A stretch of DNA of 64,000 nucleotides from Actinophytocola glycyrrhizae (GCF_042653545.1 NZ_JBHSIS010000017.1:1-64000), one strand, 5' to 3'. Shown: positions 1 to 8,950, counted from the first letter of the stretch. Translations and numbers: made by a program. The notes: generated by a model from the sequence alone, not told the origin.

Positions 1-657
1 GTTGCCGTAGTACCAGAGGGTGCCGTCCGGCTTGATGCCCACCAGGTCGGCGCGACCGTCACCACCGAGGTCCGAACCGTCCACAGTGCGCGGAGGGCTG
101 CTGCTCTCGACGATCTTGTCGTACCGGATCGGCGTGTAGGTCGCGGCGTTGGCAGCGCTCCAGACCCGTTCCGTCGTCCCGGTGTCCCCAGCCTGCTCGC
201 GGACCCTCGGCTGGGTCTTCGCCGCGTCCGCCCAGCCGATGAACAGTGCGACGTGGCCGGGGTTGCCGAGTCGTAGCAAGGCGTCGCCGGTCCGCAGCTC
301 CGCTCTCGGGATCTCGTGCGACACTTGGTGGAGCGTGCTCGTCGTGTAGGACAGCCGGAGACCCCAGATCATCGACACGTACCCGGAGCAGTCGGTGCGG
401 TAGTCGCCGTACTGGTTGTTGTGGCAGGCGCTCATGCTGTACGGGACGTGCACCGCAAGCCAGGTCGCCGACCGGGTGAGCGTCTCGGACCTGGTGACAG
501 GCTTGTTCTCAGCGTAGGTTCCACAGTTGAACATGACCCCCATCTCGTCGGAGGGGGACAGTTCCTGAGCCGCTGCCGGTACGGACAACGCCGTGGACAG
601 TGCCGCGGTCAGTGCGACAGCAGCCACGGCGACCGCTGCGAGTCTTCGAATGATCAC
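1..657 (-). CDS. Secreted NlpC/P60-like protein with FG-GAP repeat (3' end outside window)
   Basis: Reading the minus strand from a GTG at 657 gives an open frame of 219 codons to the window edge with no stop. GGAGG lies 7 bases upstream of the GTG. Residues 1-30 form a Sec signal peptide (Arg-Arg, hydrophobic core, AAA before Gln31). A short cysteine-peptidase-like domain follows, with DCSGYVS (Cys90) and PGHVALFIGW (His135), the Cys/His pattern of NlpC/P60 or CHAP amidases. The last visible residues (DLGGDGRADLVGIKPDG) look like the start of an FG-GAP/VCBS repeat, which usually forms an extracellular beta-propeller. It probably acts outside the cell on peptidoglycan or another amide. The catalytic role is inferred from motifs only, and the rest of the gene is not visible. 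Confidence 0.75.
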   Translation of the reverse strand, partial: MIIRRLAAVAVAAVALTAALSTALSVPAAAQELSPSDEMGVMFNCGTYAENKPVTRSETLTRSATWLAVHVPYSMSACHNNQYGDYRTDCSGYVSMIWGLRLSYTTSTLHQVSHEIPRAELRTGDALLRLGNPGHVALFIGWADAAKTQPRVREQAGDTGTTERVWSAANAATYTPIRYDKIVESSSPPRTVDGSDLGGDGRADLVGIKPDGTLWYYGN

Positions 658-755
658 TTTCGGTCCTCCCAATCCCCAGGGGCTTTGTTCCCCATCGATG
701 GGTACAGGTTGTCGAGGACCGCTCAAAGAGTTCTGAAAGCGTTCTGCCAGAGGCT

Positions 756-3700
756 TTAAGGGGTGGTCCGGACTTCCGCGGCCGGCATGGCGACCGCATC
801 GAGGGCCTTGCTCGGCTCTCTTGCCTCGCGCGTGCCGTGGTGGCGGAAAAGGTCCTGGGCCTCGGCCCAGGTCGCGTCAGCCGTGTCGTGCTCGCCGAGA
901 CCCGCGAGCACCATGGACAGGTCCCGCAGGGTACGAGCGCGCCACACGGGCAGGGACAAGGCAGCCCACCACTGCAGCGCATGGTCGAGGAAGTGCCTCG
1001 CCTCGACCAGCCTGCCCGCGACGAGGTCGAGCTCACCGAGGGTGCGCAACATCAGCGCCTGTCCGAACCCGTCCTGCATGTCGTTGCAGACCGCGACGCA
1101 GGCGAGGAGATCGTCGCGGACGGCATCACCGAGGTGCTGACGGATCCGGACCTTCGCCAGCGACTGCTTGGCGTAGGCGAGCAGCAACCGTTCGTCAGTC
1201 GCCTGGAGCATCTTCACCGCGTGGACCGAGAACCGCTCGGCGCTCTCCATTCTGCCGGCCGCGCGGTGCACGATGCCTGTCGAGCGCAGGACCATGGACT
1301 CGCCGGTGCTGTCGCCGATCTCGCGGTATGCCGACGCGGCGTGCGTGCACGCGGTGAGCGCGGCCGGGAACTCGCCCAGTTCGGTGAGTACCCGCGCCAG
1401 CTCGTGTGCGGCCCTGGCGACGTCACGGGGTTCGGACAGATCGGCGGTGGCCAGGTTGAGCACCTCGTGTGCCCGGAGGAGCAGGCCCTGCTCACGGAGG
1501 ACGGTGCTCAGGGCCAGTCGTGTTCTGGCCTGGTTGAGCCGGTCTTCTATCGACGCGTACGCGGTGATCGCCTGCTCGTAGTAGGCCACGGACTCGTCGA
1601 AGCGGTCCTGTTCGTAGCGCAGCCAGCCCAGGCCGGCAAGCAACCGTGCCTCCCCTACGCGGTCACCGGCGTCCTTCGCAGCGGCGAGTGCCGCGGAGTG
1701 CGTGCGCCACCACTGGCTGAACAGGTTGCGGACGGAGAACCGGGATGCGCACAGCGCGGATGCCAGACGGGTCGCGACGCCGGTCAGACCGAGATCGCTG
1801 ACCCTCTCGACCACCCGGACGAGCCCGGCCTGTTCACCCTCGAACCAGCTGTCGGAGTCGATGAGCAGTTCGGCGACGATGCCGGGCGCCAGGTATGGGA
1901 CGTCGGACGGCGCTACGCTGCGGCCCGCGGCGTCCACCAGCGCCAACAGGCTCTCGGCGACCCTGGTCAGTGCCGCTCGCACCTCGTCAGCCGGTTCCTC
2001 GGCCTCACCCCGCTCCTTGGCGAAGGCGCGGATCAGGTCGTGGACGCGGAATCGGAGCGGACCGTCGTCGGCTGTCACGTCGAGGAGCTGGACGTCGGCA
2101 AGCCGTTCGATCAGTTCCTCGCCTTCGTCGACCGAGCAGTCCAACAGGGGCGCGAGCAGCCACCCGCCGCCGCCCGCGACGTCCAACAGCCCCAGCCTGC
2201 GGAGAGCGGCTCGCTCGCGGTCACCGAGCCCGTTGTAGCTGAGTGCGACACTGCCGCGCACCTCGAGGTCACCGACGGCCAGTTCACTGAGGATTCCCCG
2301 CTGCGCGCGCAGCCGCTCCACCAAACGGCCCAGCTTCCAGTGCGACCGGGCGGCCAGCCGTGCGCCCGCGATGCGCAACGCCAGTGGTAGGTGACCACAG
2401 AGCCGGATGATCTCCGTAGCCTGTTCCCGTTCGGCGCCGACCCGGTCCGCGCCGGCGACGCGTTCCAGCAGTCGCATCGCCTCGATGTCGTCGAGGAGGG
2501 CCAGCCCGAGCTGGGTGGCGCTGTCGAGCGCACCGAGCCGCTCACGGCTGGTCACCAGCACGGCGCACTCTCCACCGCCGGGCAACAGCGGGCGGACCTG
2601 CCGTTCGTCGGCGGCATCGTCGAGCACGACGAGTACCCGGCGGTCGGCGAGCAGGGTGCGGTACAGCTGGGCCCGCTCCTCCAACTCGGCCGGGATGGCG
2701 GACAACTCCATGCCCAGTGCCCGCAGGAAGGTGGCTAGCACGTCGCCGGGGTCAGCGGGAGCCGCCTGCACCCCCCGAAGAGACGCGTGGAGCTGGCCGT
2801 CGGGGAATTGCTCGAGTACCTGGTGGGCGACGTGCACGGCGAGCGAGCTCTTGCCCGCACCCGGCTTGCCGAAGACGGCGCACAGCCGCCCCGCGCCACC
2901 CGTCCCGAGCAGGGTCGAGGTCAGAAGTGCCGTCTCCTCGGCCCGGCCGGTGAAGTCGGCCAACTGGAACGGTAGCTGCCGTGGACACGCCCTGCTGCCG
3001 TTCTGCCGGGACTCGGGGACCCGAGGCGGTTCCGGTCCGCTGCGCGCCACCTGCTCGAACGCGGCGCGCAGCGCCGGTCCTGGCTCCAGTCCGAGCTCGT
3101 CGCGCAGGACCACGCAGGCCTGCCGGTATTCGGCGAACGCGTCCGCCCGCCGCCCCGCCTGGTGCAGCGCCGTGATCAGTTGGCCGCGCAACCGCTCCCG
3201 GAACGGGTGCTCGGCGACAGCGGTCCGGAGGTCGGTGACCACTCCCGCCCCCCGCCCGGTCGCCAGGTGGGCGTCCGCCCGGTCCTCGATGGCGGTGCAC
3301 CGGAGTTCGTTCAGCCTGGCCCGTTCGGCCTCTGCCCACCAACCCTGCGCCCCGCCTAGCACGACCCCGCGCCACAACGCCAGTGCGTCGCTGAAGTGGG
3401 TCGCCGCGTCATCCGGTCCGCCCTCGGCGAGTGCGGCCCTGCCACGCGCGGTGTCCCGCTCGAACCGGAAGACATCGACGCGCTCGGGGTCGACCGCGAG
3501 GAGGTACCCACCGCCTGAGCGAAGGAGCACATCCTCGTCGTGCAGAACGGCGATCGACCGGCGGAGGGAGGACACATAGGTGTGCACCGCCGCGCGGGTC
3601 TGTTTCGGTGGGTTCGTGCCCCAGATCGAGTCGACGATCTCGTCGAAGAGAACACCCTGACCGGCGCGGATGGCAAGCAGGGCGAGCAGCGTCGTGGGTT

Positions 3701-3770
3701 TCGGCCCGCCGATCGATGCCGTTCGGCCGTTCTGGGAAATCTCGATCGGACCGAGAATCCGGAACTCCAT
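756..3770 (-). CDS. AfsR/SARP-type regulator (winged helix-BTAD-NB-ARC-TPR)
   Basis: The product has 1004 residues, the size of AfsR-family STAND regulators. Residues 1-90 form an OmpR-type DNA-binding domain (starts MEFRILGPIE), followed by the bacterial transcriptional activation domain to about 250. The NTPase has a P-loop GKPGAGKSS near 300 and a Walker B-like VLVVLDDAADE near 385. The C-terminal 400 residues are TPR-like helices with repeated 'AGRxxEA' patterns. Such proteins bind promoters of secondary-metabolite genes and respond to ATP/ADP or phosphorylation. It reads toward the window edge, away from the SDR gene, and about 225 bases separate it from that gene's terminator side. Its target could be the first cluster (5.6-22 kb); this is inference. 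Confidence 0.9.
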   Translation of the reverse strand: MEFRILGPIEISQNGRTASIGGPKPTTLLALLAIRAGQGVLFDEIVDSIWGTNPPKQTRAAVHTYVSSLRRSIAVLHDEDVLLRSGGGYLLAVDPERVDVFRFERDTARGRAALAEGGPDDAATHFSDALALWRGVVLGGAQGWWAEAERARLNELRCTAIEDRADAHLATGRGAGVVTDLRTAVAEHPFRERLRGQLITALHQAGRRADAFAEYRQACVVLRDELGLEPGPALRAAFEQVARSGPEPPRVPESRQNGSRACPRQLPFQLADFTGRAEETALLTSTLLGTGGAGRLCAVFGKPGAGKSSLAVHVAHQVLEQFPDGQLHASLRGVQAAPADPGDVLATFLRALGMELSAIPAELEERAQLYRTLLADRRVLVVLDDAADERQVRPLLPGGGECAVLVTSRERLGALDSATQLGLALLDDIEAMRLLERVAGADRVGAEREQATEIIRLCGHLPLALRIAGARLAARSHWKLGRLVERLRAQRGILSELAVGDLEVRGSVALSYNGLGDRERAALRRLGLLDVAGGGGWLLAPLLDCSVDEGEELIERLADVQLLDVTADDGPLRFRVHDLIRAFAKERGEAEEPADEVRAALTRVAESLLALVDAAGRSVAPSDVPYLAPGIVAELLIDSDSWFEGEQAGLVRVVERVSDLGLTGVATRLASALCASRFSVRNLFSQWWRTHSAALAAAKDAGDRVGEARLLAGLGWLRYEQDRFDESVAYYEQAITAYASIEDRLNQARTRLALSTVLREQGLLLRAHEVLNLATADLSEPRDVARAAHELARVLTELGEFPAALTACTHAASAYREIGDSTGESMVLRSTGIVHRAAGRMESAERFSVHAVKMLQATDERLLLAYAKQSLAKVRIRQHLGDAVRDDLLACVAVCNDMQDGFGQALMLRTLGELDLVAGRLVEARHFLDHALQWWAALSLPVWRARTLRDLSMVLAGLGEHDTADATWAEAQDLFRHHGTREAREPSKALDAVAMPAAEVRTTP

Positions 3771-3954
3771 CTACCCCCCAGCACGCGTCCACCCGCTGTC
3801 CACACTAGTGGCCGGGGGAACCGGCATGAGGATGATTTGCCGATGCGGCCGAATGGAGCAGTCCTGTCGTCCCAAGGGAATGACGATGGGGACAAACGTG
3901 GAAGGACCGCCGTGAACTCCGCCGCCACCCACCACTGGCAACCAGAAGAACACA

Positions 3955-3987
3955 AAAGAGGGCGCCCCCGGCAGGGGCGCCCTCTTT
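3955..3987 (-). terminator. Rho-independent terminator after the SDR gene
   Basis: AGAGGGCGCCCC and GGGGCGCCCTCT pair around a short CGGCA loop, 9 bases past the SDR stop codon. On the minus strand the stem is followed by TTTTG, so it fits termination of the SDR/NTF2 transcript. Confidence 0.75.
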
Positions 3988-3995
3988 GCGTGAGA

Positions 3996-4790
3996 TCAGC
4001 GGCGAGCCCGCCGCCGGGCCCCGGTCAACCACAGCATGAAGTGGTTCATCCGGGGGAAGTGCTGGCTCGACGTGGCGACGAACTTCATCTGCCACGGCAT
4101 GATCACGGTCCCGCGCCGCCGCTCGACCGCCTTGCAGATCGCGTCCGCGACCTCCTCCGGCGTGACCGTGGGCACGATGCGGGCGATCTTGGGCAGCTTG
4201 TCCTCGGAGTCCGGGTTGTTCGCGAAGTAGCCGGTGCTGACCGTGCCGAGCACGATCTCCGTGGCCCCGACACCGGACCCCCGCAGGTCGCTCTTCAACG
4301 CGAGGTCCAGACCGCGCAGGGCCCACCGGGCACTCGCGTAGCCGACCGCTCCCGGCCACACGGCGCGGGACACGCCCGAGTTGACGGTCACGATCCACCC
4401 CCTGCGCCGCGCCAGCATCCCGCCGACGAACGCGCGGGTGGTGAGCAGCGCGGCCAGGTAGGGCACCTTGGCCATGTCGACCAGCTCACCGGGGGCGGCG
4501 TCCTCGATCGACACCCAACGCCCGGCGCCCGCGCTGTTCACCAGCACGTCGACCTCGTGACCGTCCGCGCGGACCGCGGCGGCCAGCTCTTCGACGATGT
4601 CCGCCTCGCCGACGTCGCAGGCGTAGTGATGCGCACGGACGCCGAGTTCGTCGGACAGCGCCTTGAGTTTGGTCTCACTGCGGGCGACCAGCAACACGGT
4701 GGCACCGCGGGCGTGGGCGGCGCGGGCCACCGCCTCGCCGATGCCGCTGGACGCGCCGGTGATCAGAACGGTACGGCCGAGCAGTTTCAT
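3996..4790 (-). CDS. Short-chain dehydrogenase/reductase with YxxxR active site
   Basis: 264 residues, classical SDR fold. The NAD(P)-binding motif TGASSGIG is at 11-18, NSAG at 85-88 and the catalytic Ser near 148. The catalytic pair normally written YxxxK is YASAR here (Tyr151, Arg155): the general Lys is Arg in the DNA (codon near 4327). A C-terminal basic tail (GARRRARR) follows. It would reduce or oxidise a carbonyl/hydroxyl, substrate unknown. Start ATG at 4790 lies 16 bases after the upstream NTF2-like gene, so the two form an operon ending at the hairpin at 3955-3987. Whether it belongs to the neighbouring biosynthetic cluster is unclear. The Lys to Arg change may lower or alter activity. 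Confidence 0.85.
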   Translation of the reverse strand: MKLLGRTVLITGASSGIGEAVARAAHARGATVLLVARSETKLKALSDELGVRAHHYACDVGEADIVEELAAAVRADGHEVDVLVNSAGAGRWVSIEDAAPGELVDMAKVPYLAALLTTRAFVGGMLARRRGWIVTVNSGVSRAVWPGAVGYASARWALRGLDLALKSDLRGSGVGATEIVLGTVSTGYFANNPDSEDKLPKIARIVPTVTPEEVADAICKAVERRRGTVIMPWQMKFVATSSQHFPRMNHFMLWLTGARRRARR

Positions 4791-4806
4791 GGTGTGCCCC
4801 AGACGG

Positions 4807-5397
4807 TCAGTGCGTGTGGTTCTTCTGGTACCCGCAGGCGGGGCAGGACGCCTTCTCGCGCAGCCTGCGGGCGCGCAGGTGCTGCACCTTGCTCATGATC
4901 TTCGACTGCAGGGTGTCCGGCGGCGGCACGATGCCGAGCTGGCGCGCGGTGTGCAGGCAGTCGTAGATGGTGACGTTGCTGGCGAGCAAACCGTCCCGGA
5001 ACGTCCACTCGTCGATGCACCGCACCGACATCGCCTGCCCGGTGGCCGCCATGTTGGTGTACGGCCACAGCCGCGACAGCGTCCCGGTCATCGTGTAGCG
5101 GGCGATCGCGAACTGCTCGGTCGGCGACGGGATCGGGTCGCTCACCCTGGTGATCTTCAGGTCCTGGTAGCTCGTCGCGAGCGCGTTGATGAACTTGACC
5201 AGTTCCTTCCGTCCCCGGATCGGCCACGGCACGCTCGGGTCGGTCCACACGATGTCGTCGGTGCACGTGTCCGCAACGGCTTCCGCGTCCAGCGCGTCCC
5301 ACGCCGCGAGGTTGCGGTCGGCCCAGTCCTTCAGGAACGCAGTGTCCAGGCCGCCGGGCTGCTTCTTGGCCGTGGCCCGCGCTATCGGTGTGGCCAT
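4807..5397 (-). CDS. NTF2-like (SnoaL-fold) protein with C-terminal CxxC/HxH tail
   Basis: 196 residues from ATG 5397, which has AGGAGG seven bases upstream; an earlier ATG at 5418 has no such site. Residues 20-150 match the nuclear transport factor 2-like fold (WADRNLAAWDALDAEAVAD, then TDPSVPWPIRGRKELVKF). This fold is used by polyketide cyclases, limonene-epoxide hydrolase-like enzymes and many small binding proteins. The C-terminus carries CPACGYQKNHTH, which looks like a metal-binding tail and is not part of the basic fold. It is co-transcribed with the SDR downstream. NTF2-fold proteins (SgcJ type) also occur in enediyne clusters, but this gene is 33 kb from the PKSE and no link is shown. 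Function unassigned. Confidence 0.75.
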   Translation of the reverse strand: MATPIARATAKKQPGGLDTAFLKDWADRNLAAWDALDAEAVADTCTDDIVWTDPSVPWPIRGRKELVKFINALATSYQDLKITRVSDPIPSPTEQFAIARYTMTGTLSRLWPYTNMAATGQAMSVRCIDEWTFRDGLLASNVTIYDCLHTARQLGIVPPPDTLQSKIMSKVQHLRARRLREKASCPACGYQKNHTH

Positions 5398-5634
5398 GGT
5401 GGTTCCTCCTACCGGCAATCCCGGTCGATTGGCGTGATTTCCAGCTGTCGCCCAGAATTGTGCGACCGCGGACCGGGTGGCGGCCAGTGCGCACGTTCCT
5501 GATTTTCATCTGATCCGTTCACCGGGTGGGTGTGGGTTCTTCACGTATCCCACGACGGGGTTCCCAGCCACTGACCCGCCGTGTGACCATCGGTGAACAT
5601 CCAGGGCATAGTTCAGTGGTCGGAGTGAATTGCC

Positions 5635-6408
5635 ATGAAGTTTCACTTACTGGGGTCATTGGAAGTCAGTGACGGCGCCACCCGAATCGATCTCGGCGGC
5701 GTCAAACAGCGTGCTGTGCTCGGTTACCTGCTCCTGCACGCCAACCAGGTCGTGCCCAACAGCAGGATGCTGAACGCGCTCTGGGACTGCCAGCCACCGT
5801 CGACGGCGCGGAAGATGGTCCAGAACGCCGTGTCGGCGATCCGGCGGATGCTCGCCGCGGCGGGCCCGGACTGCTCGGCGCAGCTGCTCACGCACGCGCC
5901 CGGCTACCAGTTGCGTGTCGACCCGGACGACGTGGACATGCACCGGTTCCGCCGTCTGGTCCACAGTGGACGGGAAGCGGCCGCGGCCGGCTCGCCGGAG
6001 CGCGGCACCCTCCTGCTGCGGGAGGCGCTTGGCCTGTGGCGCGGTCGCGCGCTCGCCGACCTCGTCGAGTCCGGCACGATGTGGTCGGAGCTGTCCGCGA
6101 TCGAGGACGAGCGGTTGAGCGCGCTCGAGGACTGCTTCGACGCCGAGCTGCAGTGCGGCAGGCACCGCGAGATCACCCCGGAGCTGGAGGTGCTGACCGC
6201 CGCCGAACCACTGCGCGAGCGGCTGTGCATCCAGTTCATGCTCGCCCTGTACCGCTCCGGCCGCCAGGTCGACGCGCTCAACGTGTACCGCAGGACCAGG
6301 GCCGCCCTCGTCGACGGGCTCGGCATCGAGCCGGGGCCGGAGCTGCAGGCGCTGCAGCACATGATCCTCGAGCACGACGCGTCGATCCAGGTCCCCGTCT
6401 ACGCCTGA
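5635..6408 (+). CDS. SARP-family pathway activator with TTA codon 5
   Basis: 257 residues: an OmpR-like winged helix (1-95, start MKFHLLGSLEVSDGATRIDL) and a BTAD domain (about 98-250), no ATPase, so a small SARP. These activate antibiotic gene promoters by binding heptamer direct repeats. Codon 5 is TTA (5647-5649); in Streptomyces TTA codons make a gene depend on the bldA leucyl-tRNA. It stands immediately before the Nudix, KAS III and NRPS genes on the same strand, 34 bases from the Nudix gene, and is the obvious candidate activator of this cluster. The 237-base region upstream, shared with the divergent NTF2-like gene, should hold its promoter; I could not fix -10/-35 boxes. Confidence 0.9.
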   Translation: MKFHLLGSLEVSDGATRIDLGGVKQRAVLGYLLLHANQVVPNSRMLNALWDCQPPSTARKMVQNAVSAIRRMLAAAGPDCSAQLLTHAPGYQLRVDPDDVDMHRFRRLVHSGREAAAAGSPERGTLLLREALGLWRGRALADLVESGTMWSELSAIEDERLSALEDCFDAELQCGRHREITPELEVLTAAEPLRERLCIQFMLALYRSGRQVDALNVYRRTRAALVDGLGIEPGPELQALQHMILEHDASIQVPVYA

Positions 6409-6442
6409 GCCACCCACCGACCGCGAAAGGCAGGGGAGCCAC

Positions 6443-6919
6443 ATGAGGAAGTCGCGACACGAGCAGGGCAGGGCCTTCTCCTGCTACGTCTTCACCAGCG
6501 ACGCCCGGCTGCTGCTGACCATGCGCGGGCAGGCCAAGAAGGCGTGGCCGGGAGTGTGGAGCGACTCGTGCCACGGCACCCCCGGCGTCGGCGAGTCCAC
6601 AGCGGACGCGGTGGTCCGCGCGCTGCGCGACGAACTGGGGTTCACCACCGCGGTCGCCGAGCTGGTGCTGCCCGACTTCCACTGCCTGACAACGGGCGAG
6701 CTGTGCCATGTGTACCGCGTCGTCACCGACGAGCCGCCACGGCCCGACCCGGTCGAGGTCGGCGACTTCGAATGGGTGGACTGGGCGGACTTCGTGTACG
6801 CGGTGTCGGCCGGCGACCTCACGGTGGCGCCGTGGTGCGCCCCGCAGGTCGCGGCGCTGAGCTCGCTCGGCACCGACCCGGTGCGCTGGCCGCCGAACGG
6901 CATCGCGTCAGCCGCCTGA
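6443..6919 (+). CDS. Type 1 isopentenyl-diphosphate isomerase-like Nudix protein lacking IDI active-site residues
   Basis: 158 residues. The stretch AKKAWPGVWSDS..GTPGVGES (31-52) aligns without gaps to E. coli Idi (KKAWPGVWTNS..GHPQLGES) and is followed by a Nudix helix (DAVVRALRDELG). However, the Idi order Val-Cys67-Gly-His69 is Cys-His-Gly-Thr here (43-46), so catalytic Cys67 and metal ligand His69 are displaced. The equivalents of His32 (Gly9) and Glu114 (Thr84) are also changed, and the N-terminus is short. Glu116 is kept (Glu86). Normal isomerase activity is therefore unlikely; a diphosphate-binding or hydrolytic role is possible. No prenyltransferase or terpene synthase is nearby. The gene follows the SARP closely and precedes KAS III by about 140 bases. 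Confidence 0.8.
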   Translation: MRKSRHEQGRAFSCYVFTSDARLLLTMRGQAKKAWPGVWSDSCHGTPGVGESTADAVVRALRDELGFTTAVAELVLPDFHCLTTGELCHVYRVVTDEPPRPDPVEVGDFEWVDWADFVYAVSAGDLTVAPWCAPQVAALSSLGTDPVRWPPNGIASAA

Positions 6920-7057
6920 CTTCCACCACCCGGTAACAAAACCAGGAACCCGACGGTAATTTCCCCGGCCATTTGTCGTGCACACCCGATGGTTCGCATT
7001 GCTCACGGCGTTGTGTGCGATGCACCATCTGATGGAGCGAACGAGCCGGGAGGATCG

Positions 7058-8056
7058 GTGTCCATCGGAATTATCGGGACTGGGTCGTACATGCCGGAGT
7101 GGGTGGTCACCAATGCCGAGCTGGCCCAACGGGTCCCCGGCACCACCGCCGAGGCCATCGTCAGGAAGACCGACATCCGCACCCGCCGTTTCGCGGCGGG
7201 TGCCCAAGCCACCTCGGACCTCGCGGCGGTCGCCGCGACCCGTGCGCTCGAACAGGCCGGCCTCTCGGTCGACCGCATCGACTACCTCATCGTGTCGACG
7301 TCGACCGGTGACCACCCACAACCACCGACGTCCTGTCTCGTGCAGGACGTCGTCGGCGCGTACGGCGCCGCGTGCTTCGACGTCAACGCCGTGTGCGCGG
7401 GCTTCGTGCACGGCCTCGTGCTGGCGCAGAGCCTCGTCGCGGTCCGGCCGGGTGCGCACGCACTCGTCGTCGGCGCCGACCTGTACTCACGCATCCTGGA
7501 CTTCGACGACCGGCGCACCGCGGTGCTGTTCGGTGACGGAGCGGGTGCCGCGGTCGTCGGTGCGGTCACCGAAGGACGGGGGTTCGACGGGTTCGACCTG
7601 GCGTCCCGGGGTGACCGGCACGACCTGATCTGGGTCGACGCGGGCGGCAGCAGGCGTCCGGCGTCGCAGAAGACCCTCGCAGAGGGCGGCCACTTCTTCC
7701 GGATGAAGGGCAGGGATGTCACCGACATCGTCCTGCACGAGGTGCCGCCGTTCGTGGACAAACTGCTGGCCCGCGCCGGGGTGACCGCGGCAGACGTCGA
7801 CCACGTCGTGCCGCACCAGGCGAACGGCAGGATGCTGACGCAGCTGGTCGAGCGCTGCGGGCTGGCCGGTGCGACCACCCACCGCACCGTGGAGAAGTAC
7901 GGCAACGTCGGCAGCGCGTCGGTACCGGTGACGCTCGACGAAGCCAACCGCGCCGGCCTGCTGGCCGACGGCGACCTCGTCCTGCTGCTCGGTTTCGGCG
8001 GCGGGATGTCCATGGGCGCGAGCCTGCTCCGCTGGGCCGCCCCCGCAAGGAAGTGA
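7058..8056 (+). CDS. 3-oxoacyl-ACP synthase III-like (KAS III) condensing enzyme
   Basis: 332 residues, usual KAS III length. GTG 7058 is chosen because GGGAGG lies just upstream and the protein then starts at the fold (MSIGIIGTGSYMPE). The triad is complete: Cys113 in NAVCAGF, His253 in PHQANGRM, Asn283 in YGNVGSAS. KAS III enzymes condense an acyl-CoA starter with malonyl-ACP, or act as acyltransferases in natural-product pathways. It is followed after 6 bases by a 3-hydroxyacyl-CoA dehydrogenase, which suggests a short beta-keto/beta-hydroxy acyl unit. No dedicated ACP gene is visible here, so the acceptor may be CoA, the thiolation domain of the neighbouring NRPS, or a fatty-acid ACP. Role in the cluster is inferred. 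Confidence 0.9.
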   Translation: MSIGIIGTGSYMPEWVVTNAELAQRVPGTTAEAIVRKTDIRTRRFAAGAQATSDLAAVAATRALEQAGLSVDRIDYLIVSTSTGDHPQPPTSCLVQDVVGAYGAACFDVNAVCAGFVHGLVLAQSLVAVRPGAHALVVGADLYSRILDFDDRRTAVLFGDGAGAAVVGAVTEGRGFDGFDLASRGDRHDLIWVDAGGSRRPASQKTLAEGGHFFRMKGRDVTDIVLHEVPPFVDKLLARAGVTAADVDHVVPHQANGRMLTQLVERCGLAGATTHRTVEKYGNVGSASVPVTLDEANRAGLLADGDLVLLLGFGGGMSMGASLLRWAAPARK

Positions 8057-8062
8057 TCTCAC

Positions 8063-8950
8063 ATGAACAGGATTCGACGCGTCGGCGTCGTGGGATGTGG
8101 CGTGATGGGCGCCGGTCTCGCCGAGGTCTGCGCACGTGCCGGTCTCGACGTGCTCGTCGCGGTCTCGCGGCCGGGCCGGGAGAGCGACGGCAGGCGCAGG
8201 CTGATCGGTTCGCTGGACACCGCGCTGCGCAAGGGAAAGCTCACCGAGGGCGACCGGGACGCCGCGCTGGCGCGGGTGTCGTTCACGGCCGACCTCGCGG
8301 ACTTCGCCGACCGGCAGTTCGTCATCGAGGCCGGGCCGGAGCTGGAGTCGGTGAAGCTGGACGTGTTCGCCACCCTCGACAAGGTGGTCGCGGACGACGA
8401 CGCGATCCTCGGCTCCAACACCTCGTCGTTCCCGATCATCCAGCTCGGCCGCGTCACCGACCGGCCAGGCAAGGTGATCGGCACGCACTTCTTCAACCCG
8501 GTGACGGTGCTGCCGCTGGTGGAACTGGTCGGTTCGGTGCTCACCGAGGAGGAGACCGTCGCCACGGCGGACACCTTCGTGACCGACGTGCTCGGCAAGC
8601 AGGTCGTGCGCACCAAGGACCGGTCCGGTTTCGTGGTGAACGCGCTGCTGATCCCGTACCTGCTGTCCGCGATCCGCGCGTACGAGTCCGGTGTGGCGAC
8701 GATGGCGGACATCGACAAGGCGATGAAGCTCGGCTGCGCCCACCCGATGGGCCCGTTCGGGCTGATCGACCTGATCGGACTGGACATCGTCAAGGCCATC
8801 AGCGAGTCGCTCTACAACGAGTACCGCGAGCCGCACTACTCACCGCCGCCGCTGCTGGCCCGCATGGTCTCGGCCGGACTGCTCGGCAAGAAGTCCGGCC
8901 GCGGTTTCTACGACTACCCGGTGCGGGAGAAAGTGAAGGTGGCGGCGTGA
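8063..8950 (+). CDS. 3-hydroxyacyl-CoA (3-hydroxybutyryl-CoA) dehydrogenase family protein
   Basis: 295 residues, the size of PaaH/HbdA-type enzymes. The NAD-binding motif GVVGCGVMGAG is at the N-terminus. The catalytic segment NTSSFPI and GTHFFNPVTVLPLVE contain the conserved Ser and His of the family, and the C-terminal helical domain ends LLGKKSGRGFYDY, a family signature. It interconverts 3-hydroxyacyl-CoA and 3-ketoacyl-CoA with NAD(P). It starts 6 bases after KAS III with which it is probably co-translated, and may reduce the KAS III product. A catabolic role is possible but the context is biosynthetic. Confidence 0.9.
   Translation: MNRIRRVGVVGCGVMGAGLAEVCARAGLDVLVAVSRPGRESDGRRRLIGSLDTALRKGKLTEGDRDAALARVSFTADLADFADRQFVIEAGPELESVKLDVFATLDKVVADDDAILGSNTSSFPIIQLGRVTDRPGKVIGTHFFNPVTVLPLVELVGSVLTEEETVATADTFVTDVLGKQVVRTKDRSGFVVNALLIPYLLSAIRAYESGVATMADIDKAMKLGCAHPMGPFGLIDLIGLDIVKAISESLYNEYREPHYSPPPLLARMVSAGLLGKKSGRGFYDYPVREKVKVAA

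Noticed and set aside
3842..3954. Short open frames between the AfsR-type gene and the SDR terminator
   Set aside because: A GGAAGGA-GTG start at about 3912 runs directly into the terminator without coding character.
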